Positions 25,515-33,902 of a stretch of 64,000 nucleotides of DNA are shown here, piece after piece. Every line of letters begins with the position of its first letter. The first letter of the stretch is position 1. The notes below the pieces were generated by a model. That model was not told where the DNA came from, searched no databases, and saw only the letters and a program-made list of their open reading frames with translations. The translations under genes and the position numbers were made by a program. Origin of the DNA: Brucella pecoris (GTDB lineage Bacteria > Pseudomonadota > Alphaproteobacteria > Rhizobiales > Rhizobiaceae); assembly GCF_006376675.1 (NCBI RefSeq), contig NZ_VEWK01000016.1, forward strand, positions 1 through 64,000. The letters run 5' to 3'.

Positions 25515-25748
25515 ATGATTTTGGATCCCGCTCAGGCCGAGGCACTCTACAAAGCGATACAAGCCCTGAATGAAGGGGGCGGCCAGCTACTTAACGCTTC
25601 CTTTGACGCATTCGTCCTCGGTGAGGCAATCATTGATGTTTGCACCCACACTGATGATCGCATCGAACTGCGATCTGCCGACAATGTAACTGAAATACAC
25701 GACGACCTATCCGCTTTCGCAGTTGCCTATCGTTTGCAAGCACTGTGA
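25515..25748 (+). CDS. Hypothetical small acidic protein
   Basis: Encodes 77 residues; GGAG lies 8 bases before the ATG. Acidic and soluble: PAQAEALYKAIQALNEGGGQ, then AIIDVCTHTDDRIELRSADN. No family recognised. It ends a few bases before the left end of an IS5-type element. Confidence 0.5.
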   Translation: MILDPAQAEALYKAIQALNEGGGQLLNASFDAFVLGEAIIDVCTHTDDRIELRSADNVTEIHDDLSAFAVAYRLQAL

Positions 25749-25776
25749 TTGCTCAAGCGAAGGATGACACTGCGTT

Positions 25777-26758
25777 CGATTTCAGTTTTTTATCTATGAA
25801 ATCTTCGTACGGACCGCTGGGCTGAAACTTAACAGAAGACAATTGAATAATGCGCTTAACCCATAGTGCCCGACTCAAAATTCGAGCCTTGCGATACGCC
25901 GTGTCATTCGCCTGATTGACGAGATGAACATCCATGCCTCTGCGGATGCAATTGAAGCCTCCCAATCTTTTGCCAGACGGCGGCAGCGGTTGAGCCAGGC
26001 GAAGGTTCGCTCGACGATCCACCGTTTGGGCAAAACCACAAAACCTTTGGCCTGATCGGATCGCTTGACGATTTCAATTGCCAGCGCTTTGAGATGTGCC
26101 ACAGCAGTTGTCAGCTTTTCGCCAGCATATCCGCCATCGGCAAAGAGTTTCGCCACGGTGGGATAGTTGTCACAGGTGCGATTGATCAGATCAGGTGCAC
26201 CGTCCCGGTCCTGAACGTCGGCACCATGCACGATGCCTTCCAGCATATTGCCCGTCATATCGGTCACGATATGGCGCTTGCGCCCTTTGATCTTTTTGCC
26301 AGCATCATAGCCTCGTGGACCGCCAGATTCCGTCGTTTTGACCGACTGGCTATCGATAATAGCGGCTGTCGGCTCCGCCTTGCGGCCTTCCGCCAGCCGT
26401 GTCACCGCAACCAGCATTTCATTGATAAGATCAAGCAAGCCGTTGTCGCGCATCCGGTAGAAATGGTACTGCACCGTCGTAAACGGCGGGAATTCCTTCG
26501 GTAATTGCGCCCATTGGCAGCCGGTTGTCGCGATGTATTGGATTGCGTTCCACAATATGCGGGGATCATGCTCGCGCGGACGGCCGACTTTGCCCATCGG
26601 CTGCAAAAGCGGCGCAACAACTGCCCACTCATCGTCGGTACAATCGCTTGCATAGCGCAAGCCACGTCTGACATAGTCTCGCCGAGCGGTTTCAGTCCAG
26701 GCCATGTGATCCTCCGTAGTCTTGGTAAACCACAGAGAATCATAAACTCCTGAAATCG
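25777..26758 (-). mobile_element. IS5-family insertion sequence (ends tentative)
   Basis: A transposase gene lies between imperfect inverted repeats: CGATTTCAG followed by TTTAT-like sequence at 25777 and its mirror ending CTGAAATCG at 26758. That gives about 980 bases. The left non-coding tail is almost 100 bases, longer than usual, so the left end is uncertain. No clear target duplication. Confidence 0.6.
25875..26705 (-). CDS. IS5-family transposase
   Basis: Encodes 276 residues in one frame. An N-terminal DUF4096-type region (DCTDDEWAVVAPLLQPMGKV, REHDPRILWNAIQYIATTGC) precedes the DDE_Tnp_1 domain with AAIIDSQSVKTTESGGPRGY, LFADGGYAG and KRWIVERTFAWLNRCRRLAK providing D, D and E. Many IS5 elements of this type need a frameshift between two frames; this one is continuous. 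It looks intact. Confidence 0.92.
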   Translation of the reverse strand: MAWTETARRDYVRRGLRYASDCTDDEWAVVAPLLQPMGKVGRPREHDPRILWNAIQYIATTGCQWAQLPKEFPPFTTVQYHFYRMRDNGLLDLINEMLVAVTRLAEGRKAEPTAAIIDSQSVKTTESGGPRGYDAGKKIKGRKRHIVTDMTGNMLEGIVHGADVQDRDGAPDLINRTCDNYPTVAKLFADGGYAGEKLTTAVAHLKALAIEIVKRSDQAKGFVVLPKRWIVERTFAWLNRCRRLAKDWEASIASAEAWMFISSIRRMTRRIARLEF

Positions 26759-26793
26759 CTCAACTTAATTTTCGGTTCGGCTCATAGACCGGG

Positions 26794-27306
26794 TCATCGT
26801 CCAATGACGTGCTTTTTTGCTATTTCCAAGGCCTTCCGCGCATTGTTCTCAGCGGTCTCCTCGGTCGGCGCGACAGACTGGATTGTGAGCCTGTCTCCGC
26901 CCTCCACGACAAAAATATTCACCCCCTTCAAGCCACCGACATTCGGGAGGCGGATAAGTCGTCCAACTGCAGGGGAGACATCGATTTTCTCGATTTTAAA
27001 CCCGATTTTTTCGGAATTGACGTCCAGCTCTGTGAGATAACCTTCGTCCGTTCTGTTTTCTTGCCCTTGCTCGTCGACATGGCGATCGATAGCGATCATC
27101 AAATGTTGATCGTCATCTGTTCCGCAGCAGGACATCCGAAAGTTAGTCGGTTCTTCCGCATGATACGCAGAGGCATCGAAAATCGACCAGAACTCCTGCT
27201 TGATGGGCGTGAACTCGTGGATTTTGAAACCGTCGGCCCGCACGGGGACATTAATTCCGGCAAGTGCAATCGCGATGACGACCGCTATGAAAGATCTATT
27301 TTTCAT
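26794..27306 (-). CDS. Secreted hypothetical protein
   Basis: Encodes 170 residues. A Sec signal peptide spans residues 1-24 (MKNRSFIAVVIAIALAGINV, cleavage after VRA). The mature part contains a CC pair (RMSCCGTDDDQHLMIAIDRH) and a C-terminal domain GVNIFVVEGGDRLTIQSVAP. No domain recognised. It lies right next to the IS5 element, which inserted just beyond its stop. It belongs to the same strand as the DUF2195-like and SPFH genes. Confidence 0.6.
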   Translation of the reverse strand: MKNRSFIAVVIAIALAGINVPVRADGFKIHEFTPIKQEFWSIFDASAYHAEEPTNFRMSCCGTDDDQHLMIAIDRHVDEQGQENRTDEGYLTELDVNSEKIGFKIEKIDVSPAVGRLIRLPNVGGLKGVNIFVVEGGDRLTIQSVAPTEETAENNARKALEIAKKHVIGR

Positions 27307-27420
27307 TCAGGGCACCATTACATTAAGTTAAGCACGACCACAGTGAATCTGGACCGCTACGCTTGATAAAATAGTCAAAACTTGCGTCATGATAGCGTTC
27401 ATGCAGCCAAATCAGTTCAG

Positions 27421-27876
27421 TCACAGTGGTCCGGCGCAGGGCAGCTCGACGCGGACATCTTTACCTGCAATCAGATTCTGATCGGATGCGAGGATCAGTG
27501 TTCTGTCGCCCTCTCGTGCAAGCGAAATGATGCCTTGCTGCAGTTTCTGGCGTATGCCGTTGATGTCCACGCTGGCGGTGTAATTGACCAATGCAGACAT
27601 GCATCCACACATTCCGATCGACCGGTGCAAATTAAACCTCGCGTCGAAGGAAACAATGTTTGCCTGCCTCTTCACCTGCCCGGGCTTCAGATCGGCGCAG
27701 GCCGATAGTCCGTTCTGCAAATCAATTTCGACGGCATCGCTGGAAGCTGCTTGTCCCGCGGAGATAGCGCAAAGGAACACAGCCACGAATGATCTGAATA
27801 AGGACCTTCTTCTCCGTGCAGAAATCCTGATGACCTCGTCTGCTTCAGGAAGCATTTGACCCGAAACACTAATCAT
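27421..27876 (-). CDS. Secreted DUF2195-like protein
   Basis: Encodes 151 residues from the ATG at 27876, which overlaps the end of the SPFH gene by 8 bases. After a basic region (SARRRRSLFRS) there is a hydrophobic export segment (FVAVFLCAISAGQAAS). The mature part, NGLSACADLKPGQVKRQANI, then RSIGMCGCMSALVNYTASVD, has the cysteine pattern that I associate with DUF2195, a periplasmic family of unknown function. Translational coupling to the SPFH protein suggests that they act together. Confidence 0.6.
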   Translation of the reverse strand: MISVSGQMLPEADEVIRISARRRRSLFRSFVAVFLCAISAGQAASSDAVEIDLQNGLSACADLKPGQVKRQANIVSFDARFNLHRSIGMCGCMSALVNYTASVDINGIRQKLQQGIISLAREGDRTLILASDQNLIAGKDVRVELPCAGPL

Positions 27877-28924
27877 TTTTCGTTTTGATCCGTTCGTCGT
27901 TAGCCTCATCTGTCTTTAACGGAGCAATGTGCTGTTTCAAATTGCCGATCAAACCAGTTTCTCGCCCCGCATCTTTTTCTGATTTCGGTCCGTCGTCGAT
28001 TGCCAACGCACTTAGGAGCGCTCTGGTCTCATAATTTCCAGCATGCGCATCTCCTGTAACCAACACTGTTTTTCCTCCGTGAGACGCAGCGTCCCTTAGC
28101 GCCTCGAGCCGATTGATTTCCATCATAAATGCCATGGCGTCGGCATCTGTCAGTGTCGTATCTGCTCGAAAGGCCGCAAGGGCTCTCGCATTGCCTTCTG
28201 CGATAATGCTACGACTGGCTGCGATCCCCCGCGCCGTAATTGACATCGCAGCAGCAGAAGCCTCCGCACTCTTTGTCCGCTTTATCTTCTCAGCCTCCCC
28301 ATCGTTGTGCGCCGCTTCCAATCTGCGCTGAGACGCAAGCACTTCGTTGAAGGCTGAAATCATCTCCGGCGTTGGCCGTGGATCATCAATCAACACGGCA
28401 CGGATCTCATAACCATATGCATTAATAGCTTCGTCCAGAGATTCACGGACAGTACGCGTGAACTCATCGCGATCGGTATAAAGTTGGTCGAATGTTCTCG
28501 CCGCCGCGACGGCGCGCGCATCTGTTGCGACGTAGGATTCGATTTGCTCTTCTGGATTATGCAATTCGTAAAAGGCCGCCTCTACCGCGGAAGGAATAAC
28601 CCGATATTGCAGGCTGATCGGCATGGTGACAAAAGCATTGTCTTTGGATTTGACGCCAAGTTGAAGAGATATCTGTTTCGTCTGCAAGGAAAACGGCGAG
28701 CGGGCGCGCTGAAATGGCCAGGGAAATTTGATCGACAGACCCGCTTTACGATAACCAGTGAAGCGCCCAAACGTTTCAACAATTCTCACGTGCTGCTGAG
28801 GCGTCATGACAAAGAAGCTCTTAAGCCAACGCAATCCCAGATATATCGCCAGTATGACAATGATAACCGAAACAGGCGTTGTAATAAAGGAACTAGAAAA
28901 TTCGAATCCGAGTAAATTAAACAT
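27869..28924 (-). CDS. SPFH/band 7 (prohibitin-like) membrane protein
   Basis: Encodes 351 residues from the ATG at 28924 (AAGGATTGGA directly upstream; an in-frame start 9 codons earlier has no advantage). One N-terminal membrane helix (SVIIVILAIYLGLRWLKSFF) is followed by an SPFH domain: QHVRIVETFGRFTGYRKAGL, KDNAFVTMPISLQYRV, then a long Ala/Glu-rich coiled coil (AEKIKRTKSAEASAAAMSIT). Relatives are HflK/C, stomatins and prohibitins, which build oligomeric cages that organise membrane proteins and proteases. No NfeD or FtsH partner is nearby; the coupled secreted DUF2195-like protein may be the partner. Confidence 0.85.
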   Translation of the reverse strand: MFNLLGFEFSSSFITTPVSVIIVILAIYLGLRWLKSFFVMTPQQHVRIVETFGRFTGYRKAGLSIKFPWPFQRARSPFSLQTKQISLQLGVKSKDNAFVTMPISLQYRVIPSAVEAAFYELHNPEEQIESYVATDARAVAAARTFDQLYTDRDEFTRTVRESLDEAINAYGYEIRAVLIDDPRPTPEMISAFNEVLASQRRLEAAHNDGEAEKIKRTKSAEASAAAMSITARGIAASRSIIAEGNARALAAFRADTTLTDADAMAFMMEINRLEALRDAASHGGKTVLVTGDAHAGNYETRALLSALAIDDGPKSEKDAGRETGLIGNLKQHIAPLKTDEANDERIKTKND

Positions 28925-29064
28925 TCCAATCCTTCTAACTTTCGACTTCACTATTTTCAGTTGCTCACTGAAGGGCGCAGTTCCTCATCGTTCAACGCAG
29001 AACATTATAATTGGCGGCATTCGCTATTCTAACCAAAGCTCTTTGACTGGCAAGACGCTCTGGT

Positions 29065-29523
29065 ATGTGTGTCACCGACAGTAGCCTGCTTCATGCGATA
29101 AATGACCTTATGGACTGCAGAAAGCTGCTCATTCCCACCGAGTGGGTGCCACAGGCTGCGACATATATTGAGTTTGGACAATTATGCTGGCGACGCGGAC
29201 AAGTATATGGGCGCGCCAAACTCTATTCACATTCCCTCAATAGGACAGCGAACTACCAGAGTGCAGGGATTAGGAAAGGGAAACTCAAAAAGGGTGCAGA
29301 ATGTCCGTATTGCGGAAAACTTTTCGGCCCTGGAGCAGATGTCCCTGATCACATATATCCGGTCGCACGCGGAGGCTTATCAGTAGCAGAAAACATGGCT
29401 TACATCTGCGCACGCTTTAATCAAAAGAAGAGCAACCGCACGCTTAATGAATATATTTACGAATATCGATTAGACATGAAGGATATACATATTAGATTGA
29501 GAAAACGAGGGAAAATCTTTTGA
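29065..29523 (+). CDS. HNH endonuclease-like protein
   Basis: Encodes 152 residues. The C-terminal half is an HNH domain: AECPYCGKLFGPGADVPDHI, then PVARGGLSVAENMAYICARF and NQKKSNRTLNEYI. The DH pair, central N and final NQ.K.NR are in place, and CPYC with the later C may hold zinc. The N-terminal 75 residues are unassigned. Such proteins act in phage, restriction or repair settings. No clear SD; the ATG at 29065 or a later one may be used. Confidence 0.75.
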   Translation: MCVTDSSLLHAINDLMDCRKLLIPTEWVPQAATYIEFGQLCWRRGQVYGRAKLYSHSLNRTANYQSAGIRKGKLKKGAECPYCGKLFGPGADVPDHIYPVARGGLSVAENMAYICARFNQKKSNRTLNEYIYEYRLDMKDIHIRLRKRGKIF

Positions 29524-29551
29524 TATCGTTTTCCCCAGAGCGACGGCTATT

Positions 29552-29837
29552 CTAAAAATCCAGCTTACTAAACATCAACTCTTTTGTTTTAGACGAAAAG
29601 TCAATTATTTGCTGTCGATCAGCAAATTGGGATATATTTACGGACATGGCAACGCTGGTTATGCTGCCATCAAGCTGTGTAAATATCTCACCATCGGAAT
29701 CCAAAGGTGGCCGTTCTAAGCTGCGCCAAACATCCTGAAACCAGGTTGAGCCACCTGGATACTCACTATCGCATTTCCATGCCCACTTCTCGCAGATTTC
29801 TGGAATTGTGCGATAGCAAACTGGCCCTTCTCGGCCC
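29552..29837 (-). other. Open frame without clear start
   Basis: The translation TIPEICEKWAWKCDSEYPGG, STWFQDVWRSLERPPLDSDG, through IDFSSKTKELMFSKLDF looks protein-like, but the only upstream starts lie inside the next gene in another frame. It may be the C-terminal remnant of a lost gene. No family recognised. Confidence 0.25.
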
Positions 29838-30215
29838 TCAGATCTCGTCAACGATGCTGACGATCCTGCCATCCTCGATACGGAACGACGACGCACCGGA
29901 GAAGGCCAGTTCCTGCCCAGCTTTCCATCCGTTCGGAAGGTCAATCGCCACCACAGCGGAATATGCGATCTCAACTAGTGTCGTGTCCGCGACGGTGATT
30001 GCGTTTGTGACGGTCTGCCGCCGCGTTTCAAACGCCGATGCTCCGAATTTCGCCATCTCTTCAAGGCTCTGCTTGTCCGATGTCTCGGCCGTAACCTGAC
30101 CACCCGAAATGTTCCGGAAAGACACTTTGTCGGAGAGGCAGACTAGCATCCCGTCGACATCCTTGTTGTTGTAGGCATTAATATAGGCTTGGATTAGGTC
30201 GGGCAGGCTTGCCAT
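29838..30215 (-). CDS. SnoaL/NTF2-like protein
   Basis: Encodes 125 residues of an NTF2-like cone fold: LPDLIQAYINAYNNKDVDGM, VCLSDKVSFRNISGG, and the C-terminal strands FSGASSFRIEDGRIVSIVDE. These small proteins bind or isomerise small molecules, or act as subunits. Nothing in the context fixes a substrate. It stands alone between an HNH gene and a ParDE locus. Confidence 0.82.
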   Translation of the reverse strand: MASLPDLIQAYINAYNNKDVDGMLVCLSDKVSFRNISGGQVTAETSDKQSLEEMAKFGASAFETRRQTVTNAITVADTTLVEIAYSAVVAIDLPNGWKAGQELAFSGASSFRIEDGRIVSIVDEI

Positions 30216-30368
30216 AAATCACACTCCATCTGCATCGGCATTTGTATAATCACCGTTCCCGTCGCAAAAGTCCCAAAACTTGCGACGCTCAAGAGTATGA
30301 CACCGGTAAAATATCGTATCAAAAAAGCAATTTGGGTGCGGAACAAGATTTAACGATCAAGGCAAAGA

Positions 30369-30661
30369 TTAAAACAGATCCCCGACCCAATCTTCAAATG
30401 CATGACGTACCCGAATTACAAAAACTGTTCCGTCTACTTCAATTTGATAAATAATGAGGTGGGCTTTAAACGGGTGCACCCGCACAGGTGGAGAAATTTC
30501 TTCCCGTGCACGTGCCATTTGTGGGTTCTTTGCAATTAAATCCAGAGTGTTAAACAACTCTGCATGATAGCGTTTCGCCTGCACAGGCCCAAACATTGCT
30601 ATACCCTGCTCGGCGATAGCAATGATATCGTCTTCCGCAAGACCAGAGAGTTAAATTCCAT
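30369..30661 (-). pseudogene. parE: ParE-type toxin with early frameshift
   Basis: The frame from 30654 leftward encodes a ParE/RelE toxin: LSGLAEDDIIAIAEQGIAMF, GPVQAKRYHAELFNTLDLIA, VHPFKAHLIIYQIEVDG, FVIRVRHAFEDWVGDLF. The expected start is the ATG at 30661, which overlaps the antitoxin stop as TGATG, but that ATG reads MEFN and then shifts out of frame. One base is missing near TTTAA (about 30651-30655), and TAA interrupts the toxin frame there. Only an internal ATG at 30596 could start in frame, losing about 20 residues including the first helix. So the toxin is probably dead. Confidence 0.75.
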
Positions 30662-30915
30662 CAGTTGCGTTTCAGAGATTTTTCGGTGTTAGCGAGTGCC
30701 ACTGCGAAGAGTTCGTCCTGTGAACGACTTCCTGGGCCACTTTGTAAACCCTCGTCAACAAAGCGCTGCATCGCTGCGATCTTATCGCTGCGCATTTGAT
30801 CTTTACGGATCAAATCGCGTACATAGTCACTCGCATTCGAATAGCGTCCCGTTTTGGCCTGAGCCTCAACCCATTCTTTCATAGGATGAGGGAGCGATAC
30901 GTTCATCGTTACCAT
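30661..30915 (-). CDS. parD: ParD-type ribbon-helix-helix antitoxin
   Basis: Encodes 84 residues from the ATG at 30915 (AGGGAGA 5 bases upstream). The CopG/ParD ribbon-helix-helix is MNVSLPHPMKEWVEAQAKTG followed by RYSNASDYVRDLIRKDQM; the tail SQDELFAVALANTEKSLKRN would bind ParE. ParE toxins poison DNA gyrase. The antitoxin is intact while its toxin gene has a frameshift. Confidence 0.88.
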   Translation of the reverse strand: MVTMNVSLPHPMKEWVEAQAKTGRYSNASDYVRDLIRKDQMRSDKIAAMQRFVDEGLQSGPGSRSQDELFAVALANTEKSLKRN

Positions 30916-31094
30916 CAAATTCTCCCTTCACTGCAATTAAAATCGCAGATTGGCAAAGTTTGTCAATGTTATTATCACTACCTGTCCATTTAACATTCTC
31001 GGCCAGACCGTTGATTATGATTGCCAGTCAACAACGGGCCTTCGCAACCATCCGGTGTTCAATATCGTGTGTGTTAAACGTGGCCCCGCCGGCT
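30916..31094. other. Boundary between accessory region and catabolic modules
   Basis: About 180 bases with the ParD promoter on the left and the end of the ornithine cyclodeaminase-like gene on the right. No gene or strong hairpin recognised. Confidence 0.35.
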
Positions 31095-32039
31095 CTAAAA
31101 AGTGCTGTACAGATATTGGGCAGTAAACAGATCGAGATGCCCGCCACCGACATTCTTGTAGACCGTGATCTGGCGATCATCGCTGCGGCCCGGATGTTTT
31201 GACTGACATAGCTCAATCAAATCAGCTTCGATCTGCTCAAGCTTGATCAGTCCAGTGGCGAGCGGAATTCCGAGTTCGCCCGAACCATCACAGCAATGGC
31301 GCGTATCAACAAATACCCGTCCGGCACGACGGAACACGTCATCATCGGCTTCACGCATGTCCGGCATATAGGCACCGATCAGATCGACATGAGCGCCCTC
31401 TTTGAGGAGTTTACCCTTAACCAGCGGATTGGTCGACATGGTGACACACGATATGATGTCCGCCATCGATACTGTGTTATCGAGATTCTCCACGGCAACG
31501 ATGTCGACGCCAGCAATGTCAAGTCGGCTGGCAAGTTTTTCCGCCCTGTCGAAGTTGCGGTTCCAGATAAAGACTTGATCGATCGACGGTCGGCTGGCGC
31601 AATGAGCCTGCACCACATGGGGCGCTAGCCCCCCGGCACCAACCACCAGCAAGGTACGGGCGTCCTTGCGCGCCAGCAGGCTGGCGCCAAGTGCCGAATC
31701 TGCCGCCGTCTTCTTGAAGGTTTCAATGGCGCCGTCGCAGACCATCAGTGCTTCGCCGGTCTGACCGCTGAACAGCGTTACCGTGCCCTGGATCGAAGGT
31801 TGGGCCACAGGAAGTTTGACATTCGCAGGGAAAACGCCGACCAGCTTGACGGCAACGGCCTCGCCTTCGAGCCACGCTACCAGGGATACGAACTGGTTGT
31901 CAGCACTTTGCCGGTCCTGCAGTACGGTAGTGTCGCATTGCGGTCGTTTGCCGCTCGCGTGCGCTTGACGCAAGGCTTCGATCAATCCCGGATAATCGAG
32001 CGCAGCATCGGTGTGATGTGCATTGAGAGTTATCATCAT
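31095..32039 (-). CDS. Ornithine cyclodeaminase/mu-crystallin family enzyme
   Basis: Encodes 314 residues. The Rossmann NAD(P) motif LLVVGAGGLAPHVVQAHCAS lies near residue 130. The family signature KGKLLKEGAHVDLIGAYMPD then MREADD follows. Family members are ornithine cyclodeaminase (proline plus ammonia), L-alanine dehydrogenase, ketimine reductase and lysine/opine variants. It is the last gene of the minus-strand operon SBP-permease-ATPase, 5 bases after the ATPase. In this setting it could process the amino acid or imine released from an imported amino-acid conjugate. The exact reaction is unknown. Confidence 0.85.
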   Translation of the reverse strand: MMITLNAHHTDAALDYPGLIEALRQAHASGKRPQCDTTVLQDRQSADNQFVSLVAWLEGEAVAVKLVGVFPANVKLPVAQPSIQGTVTLFSGQTGEALMVCDGAIETFKKTAADSALGASLLARKDARTLLVVGAGGLAPHVVQAHCASRPSIDQVFIWNRNFDRAEKLASRLDIAGVDIVAVENLDNTVSMADIISCVTMSTNPLVKGKLLKEGAHVDLIGAYMPDMREADDDVFRRAGRVFVDTRHCCDGSGELGIPLATGLIKLEQIEADLIELCQSKHPGRSDDRQITVYKNVGGGHLDLFTAQYLYSTF

Positions 32040-32044
32040 TCCTG

Positions 32045-32824
32045 TCAGGCCACGCGCGTCAGAAAACTTTTGGTACGCGGATGTTGTGGGTTGCCCATCA
32101 CTTCTTTAGGCGGGCCGGATTCAACAATCAGGCCCCCATCCATGAAAATCAGATGGTCGGCGACTTCGCGGGCGAAGTTCATTTCATGTGTGACGACAAT
32201 CATGGTCATGCCGTCTTCGGCGAGCTGGCGCATCACTGCCAGAACCTCTCCGACGAGTTCCGGATCAAGAGCTGATGTGGGTTCATCAAACAGCATCAGC
32301 TGAGGTTGCATGGCCAATGAACGGGCAATCGCCACGCGTTGCTGCTGCCCACCGGAGAGCTGGTCTGGATAATAATCGGCGCGCTCGGTAAGGCCGACTT
32401 TTTCCAGCAGCTTCATCGCCGCAGCGGTGGCCGACTGGCGACCTATCTTGCGTACGATCATAGGCGCCTCAATGATGTTTTCCACCACGGTCTTGTGTGG
32501 GAACAAATGGAAGCCCTGGAACACCATACCCATTTTCTGGCGCTGGAGTGCCAGTTCGTTGAAGGACATCGTATAAAGCCGCTCACCCTGCCAACGCATG
32601 CCGATCGGCTCGCCTTCCAGCAACACGGTACCGGAATCCGGCACTTCGAGATAGTTCAGGCAGCGCAGCAATGTGCTTTTGCCGGAGCCGGATGGGCCGA
32701 CAATGCAGGTCACGTCCCCCTTTTCAACCGTCATGTCGATGCCGTCGAGCACCCGGTGATTGCCAAAAGATTTGGTCAGTCTTTCCACCTGCAGCAGTGG
32801 CAAGCTCGCGGGCGTTTCATTCAT
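32045..32824 (-). CDS. Polar amino acid ABC transporter ATPase
   Basis: Encodes 259 residues with Walker A GPSGSGKSTLL, Q-loop MVFQGFHLFPH, signature LSGGQQQRVAIARSLA, Walker B LMLFDEPTSALDPE and the switch His in IVVTHEMNFAREV. This is the GlnQ/HisP class. It overlaps the permease gene as ATGA. It powers uptake by the permease and binding protein upstream. Confidence 0.93.
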   Translation of the reverse strand: MNETPASLPLLQVERLTKSFGNHRVLDGIDMTVEKGDVTCIVGPSGSGKSTLLRCLNYLEVPDSGTVLLEGEPIGMRWQGERLYTMSFNELALQRQKMGMVFQGFHLFPHKTVVENIIEAPMIVRKIGRQSATAAAMKLLEKVGLTERADYYPDQLSGGQQQRVAIARSLAMQPQLMLFDEPTSALDPELVGEVLAVMRQLAEDGMTMIVVTHEMNFAREVADHLIFMDGGLIVESGPPKEVMGNPQHPRTKSFLTRVA

Positions 32825-33747
32825 TTTTGATATCCAAGCGCAAATTTGAAGGGCAGCAGTCTGGACAGGAATGATGCGGAACGGGTGATCTGCCGGGATT
32901 TCAGGTGGTTCTCGATATGGTGTTCGATGATAGTCAGGGCGGTTGACAGGATGAGATACCAGATCGTAGCCACGATCAGCAGCGGAATGGTCTGATATGT
33001 GCGCGAATAAATCATCTGCGCCGAATAGAGCAGATCGGGCAAGGCAAGCACGCTGACCAGCGACGTAAATTTCAGCATTGAAATGGTGTCATTGCCGATC
33101 GGCGGAATGATAATACGGATTGCCTGCGGCAACACGATGCGCTTCATGATCTGAAACCGCGTCATGCCAAGTGTCGCGGCGGCCTCGGTCTGGCCCGGAT
33201 TGATCGCCTGGATGCCAGCGCGGATGGTTTCGGCGGCATAGGCGCTTTCTGTAAAGGACAGGCCAAGCAGTGCTGCACTCATCGGCGTGATCAGCGTGTT
33301 CATGTCCCAGGACCACAAGGTCGGCCCGAACGGAATGCCAATGGTCAGATTGGGAACCAGAAGCGCCAGATTGTACCAGAAAATCAGCTGAACCAGGGGT
33401 GGAACGCCGCGAAAGAACCATATCCACAGCCAGCTTGCCCATTGCAGCACCGGATTGGCTGAAAGGCGCATCACGGCCAGTATGATGCCGATTGCAAAAC
33501 CAAAGATCATTGCGGCAAAAGTCAGGAACAGCGTGCGCGCCAAGCCAGCGAGAATGTCGGGATGAAACATGTAGAGCACAACAATGTTCCATTGCAGGTT
33601 CTCATTGGTCGCCAGCATATTGACAAAACTCAATGCGATCACAATGAGCACGGCGCCGGTGATCCATCGAGATGGATGGCGCACGGGTATCGGTTTGACA
33701 CTATGTATATCCGGCCGGTGCGCGACCGTCTTAGCTGTTCTTGCCAT
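32821..33747 (-). CDS. Polar amino acid ABC transporter permease
   Basis: Encodes 308 residues of the HisM/GlnP type with several membrane helices (SRWITGAVLIVIALSFVNML, ARTLFLTFAAMIFGFAIGII) and the EAA loop AAATLGMTRFQIMKRIVLPQ. A single permease is present, so it would form a homodimer. It overlaps the ATPase start by four bases. It is separated from the binding-protein gene by 155 bases. Confidence 0.92.
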   Translation of the reverse strand: MARTAKTVAHRPDIHSVKPIPVRHPSRWITGAVLIVIALSFVNMLATNENLQWNIVVLYMFHPDILAGLARTLFLTFAAMIFGFAIGIILAVMRLSANPVLQWASWLWIWFFRGVPPLVQLIFWYNLALLVPNLTIGIPFGPTLWSWDMNTLITPMSAALLGLSFTESAYAAETIRAGIQAINPGQTEAAATLGMTRFQIMKRIVLPQAIRIIIPPIGNDTISMLKFTSLVSVLALPDLLYSAQMIYSRTYQTIPLLIVATIWYLILSTALTIIEHHIENHLKSRQITRSASFLSRLLPFKFALGYQK

Positions 33748-33902
33748 GATTTACTCCAGACTACCGTATCGTGTTTAGCGAAATTCGTATTCGAACTTAC
33801 CAAACCCGCCGCCCCGTGTTCCGGGCCGGCCCTTGCGCAATGGACCGCGGCTGTATTCGCACCGCCGCCGGCTGACGGGCGTTCTCATTCAATCGGCCCT
33901 GA
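33748..33902. other. Spacer between binding-protein and permease genes
   Basis: GC-rich 155-base spacer with self-complementary GGCC-containing segments around 33800-33840. It could form an RNA structure that lowers expression of the permease relative to the binding protein, a common arrangement, but I did not find one clean stem. Confidence 0.35.
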
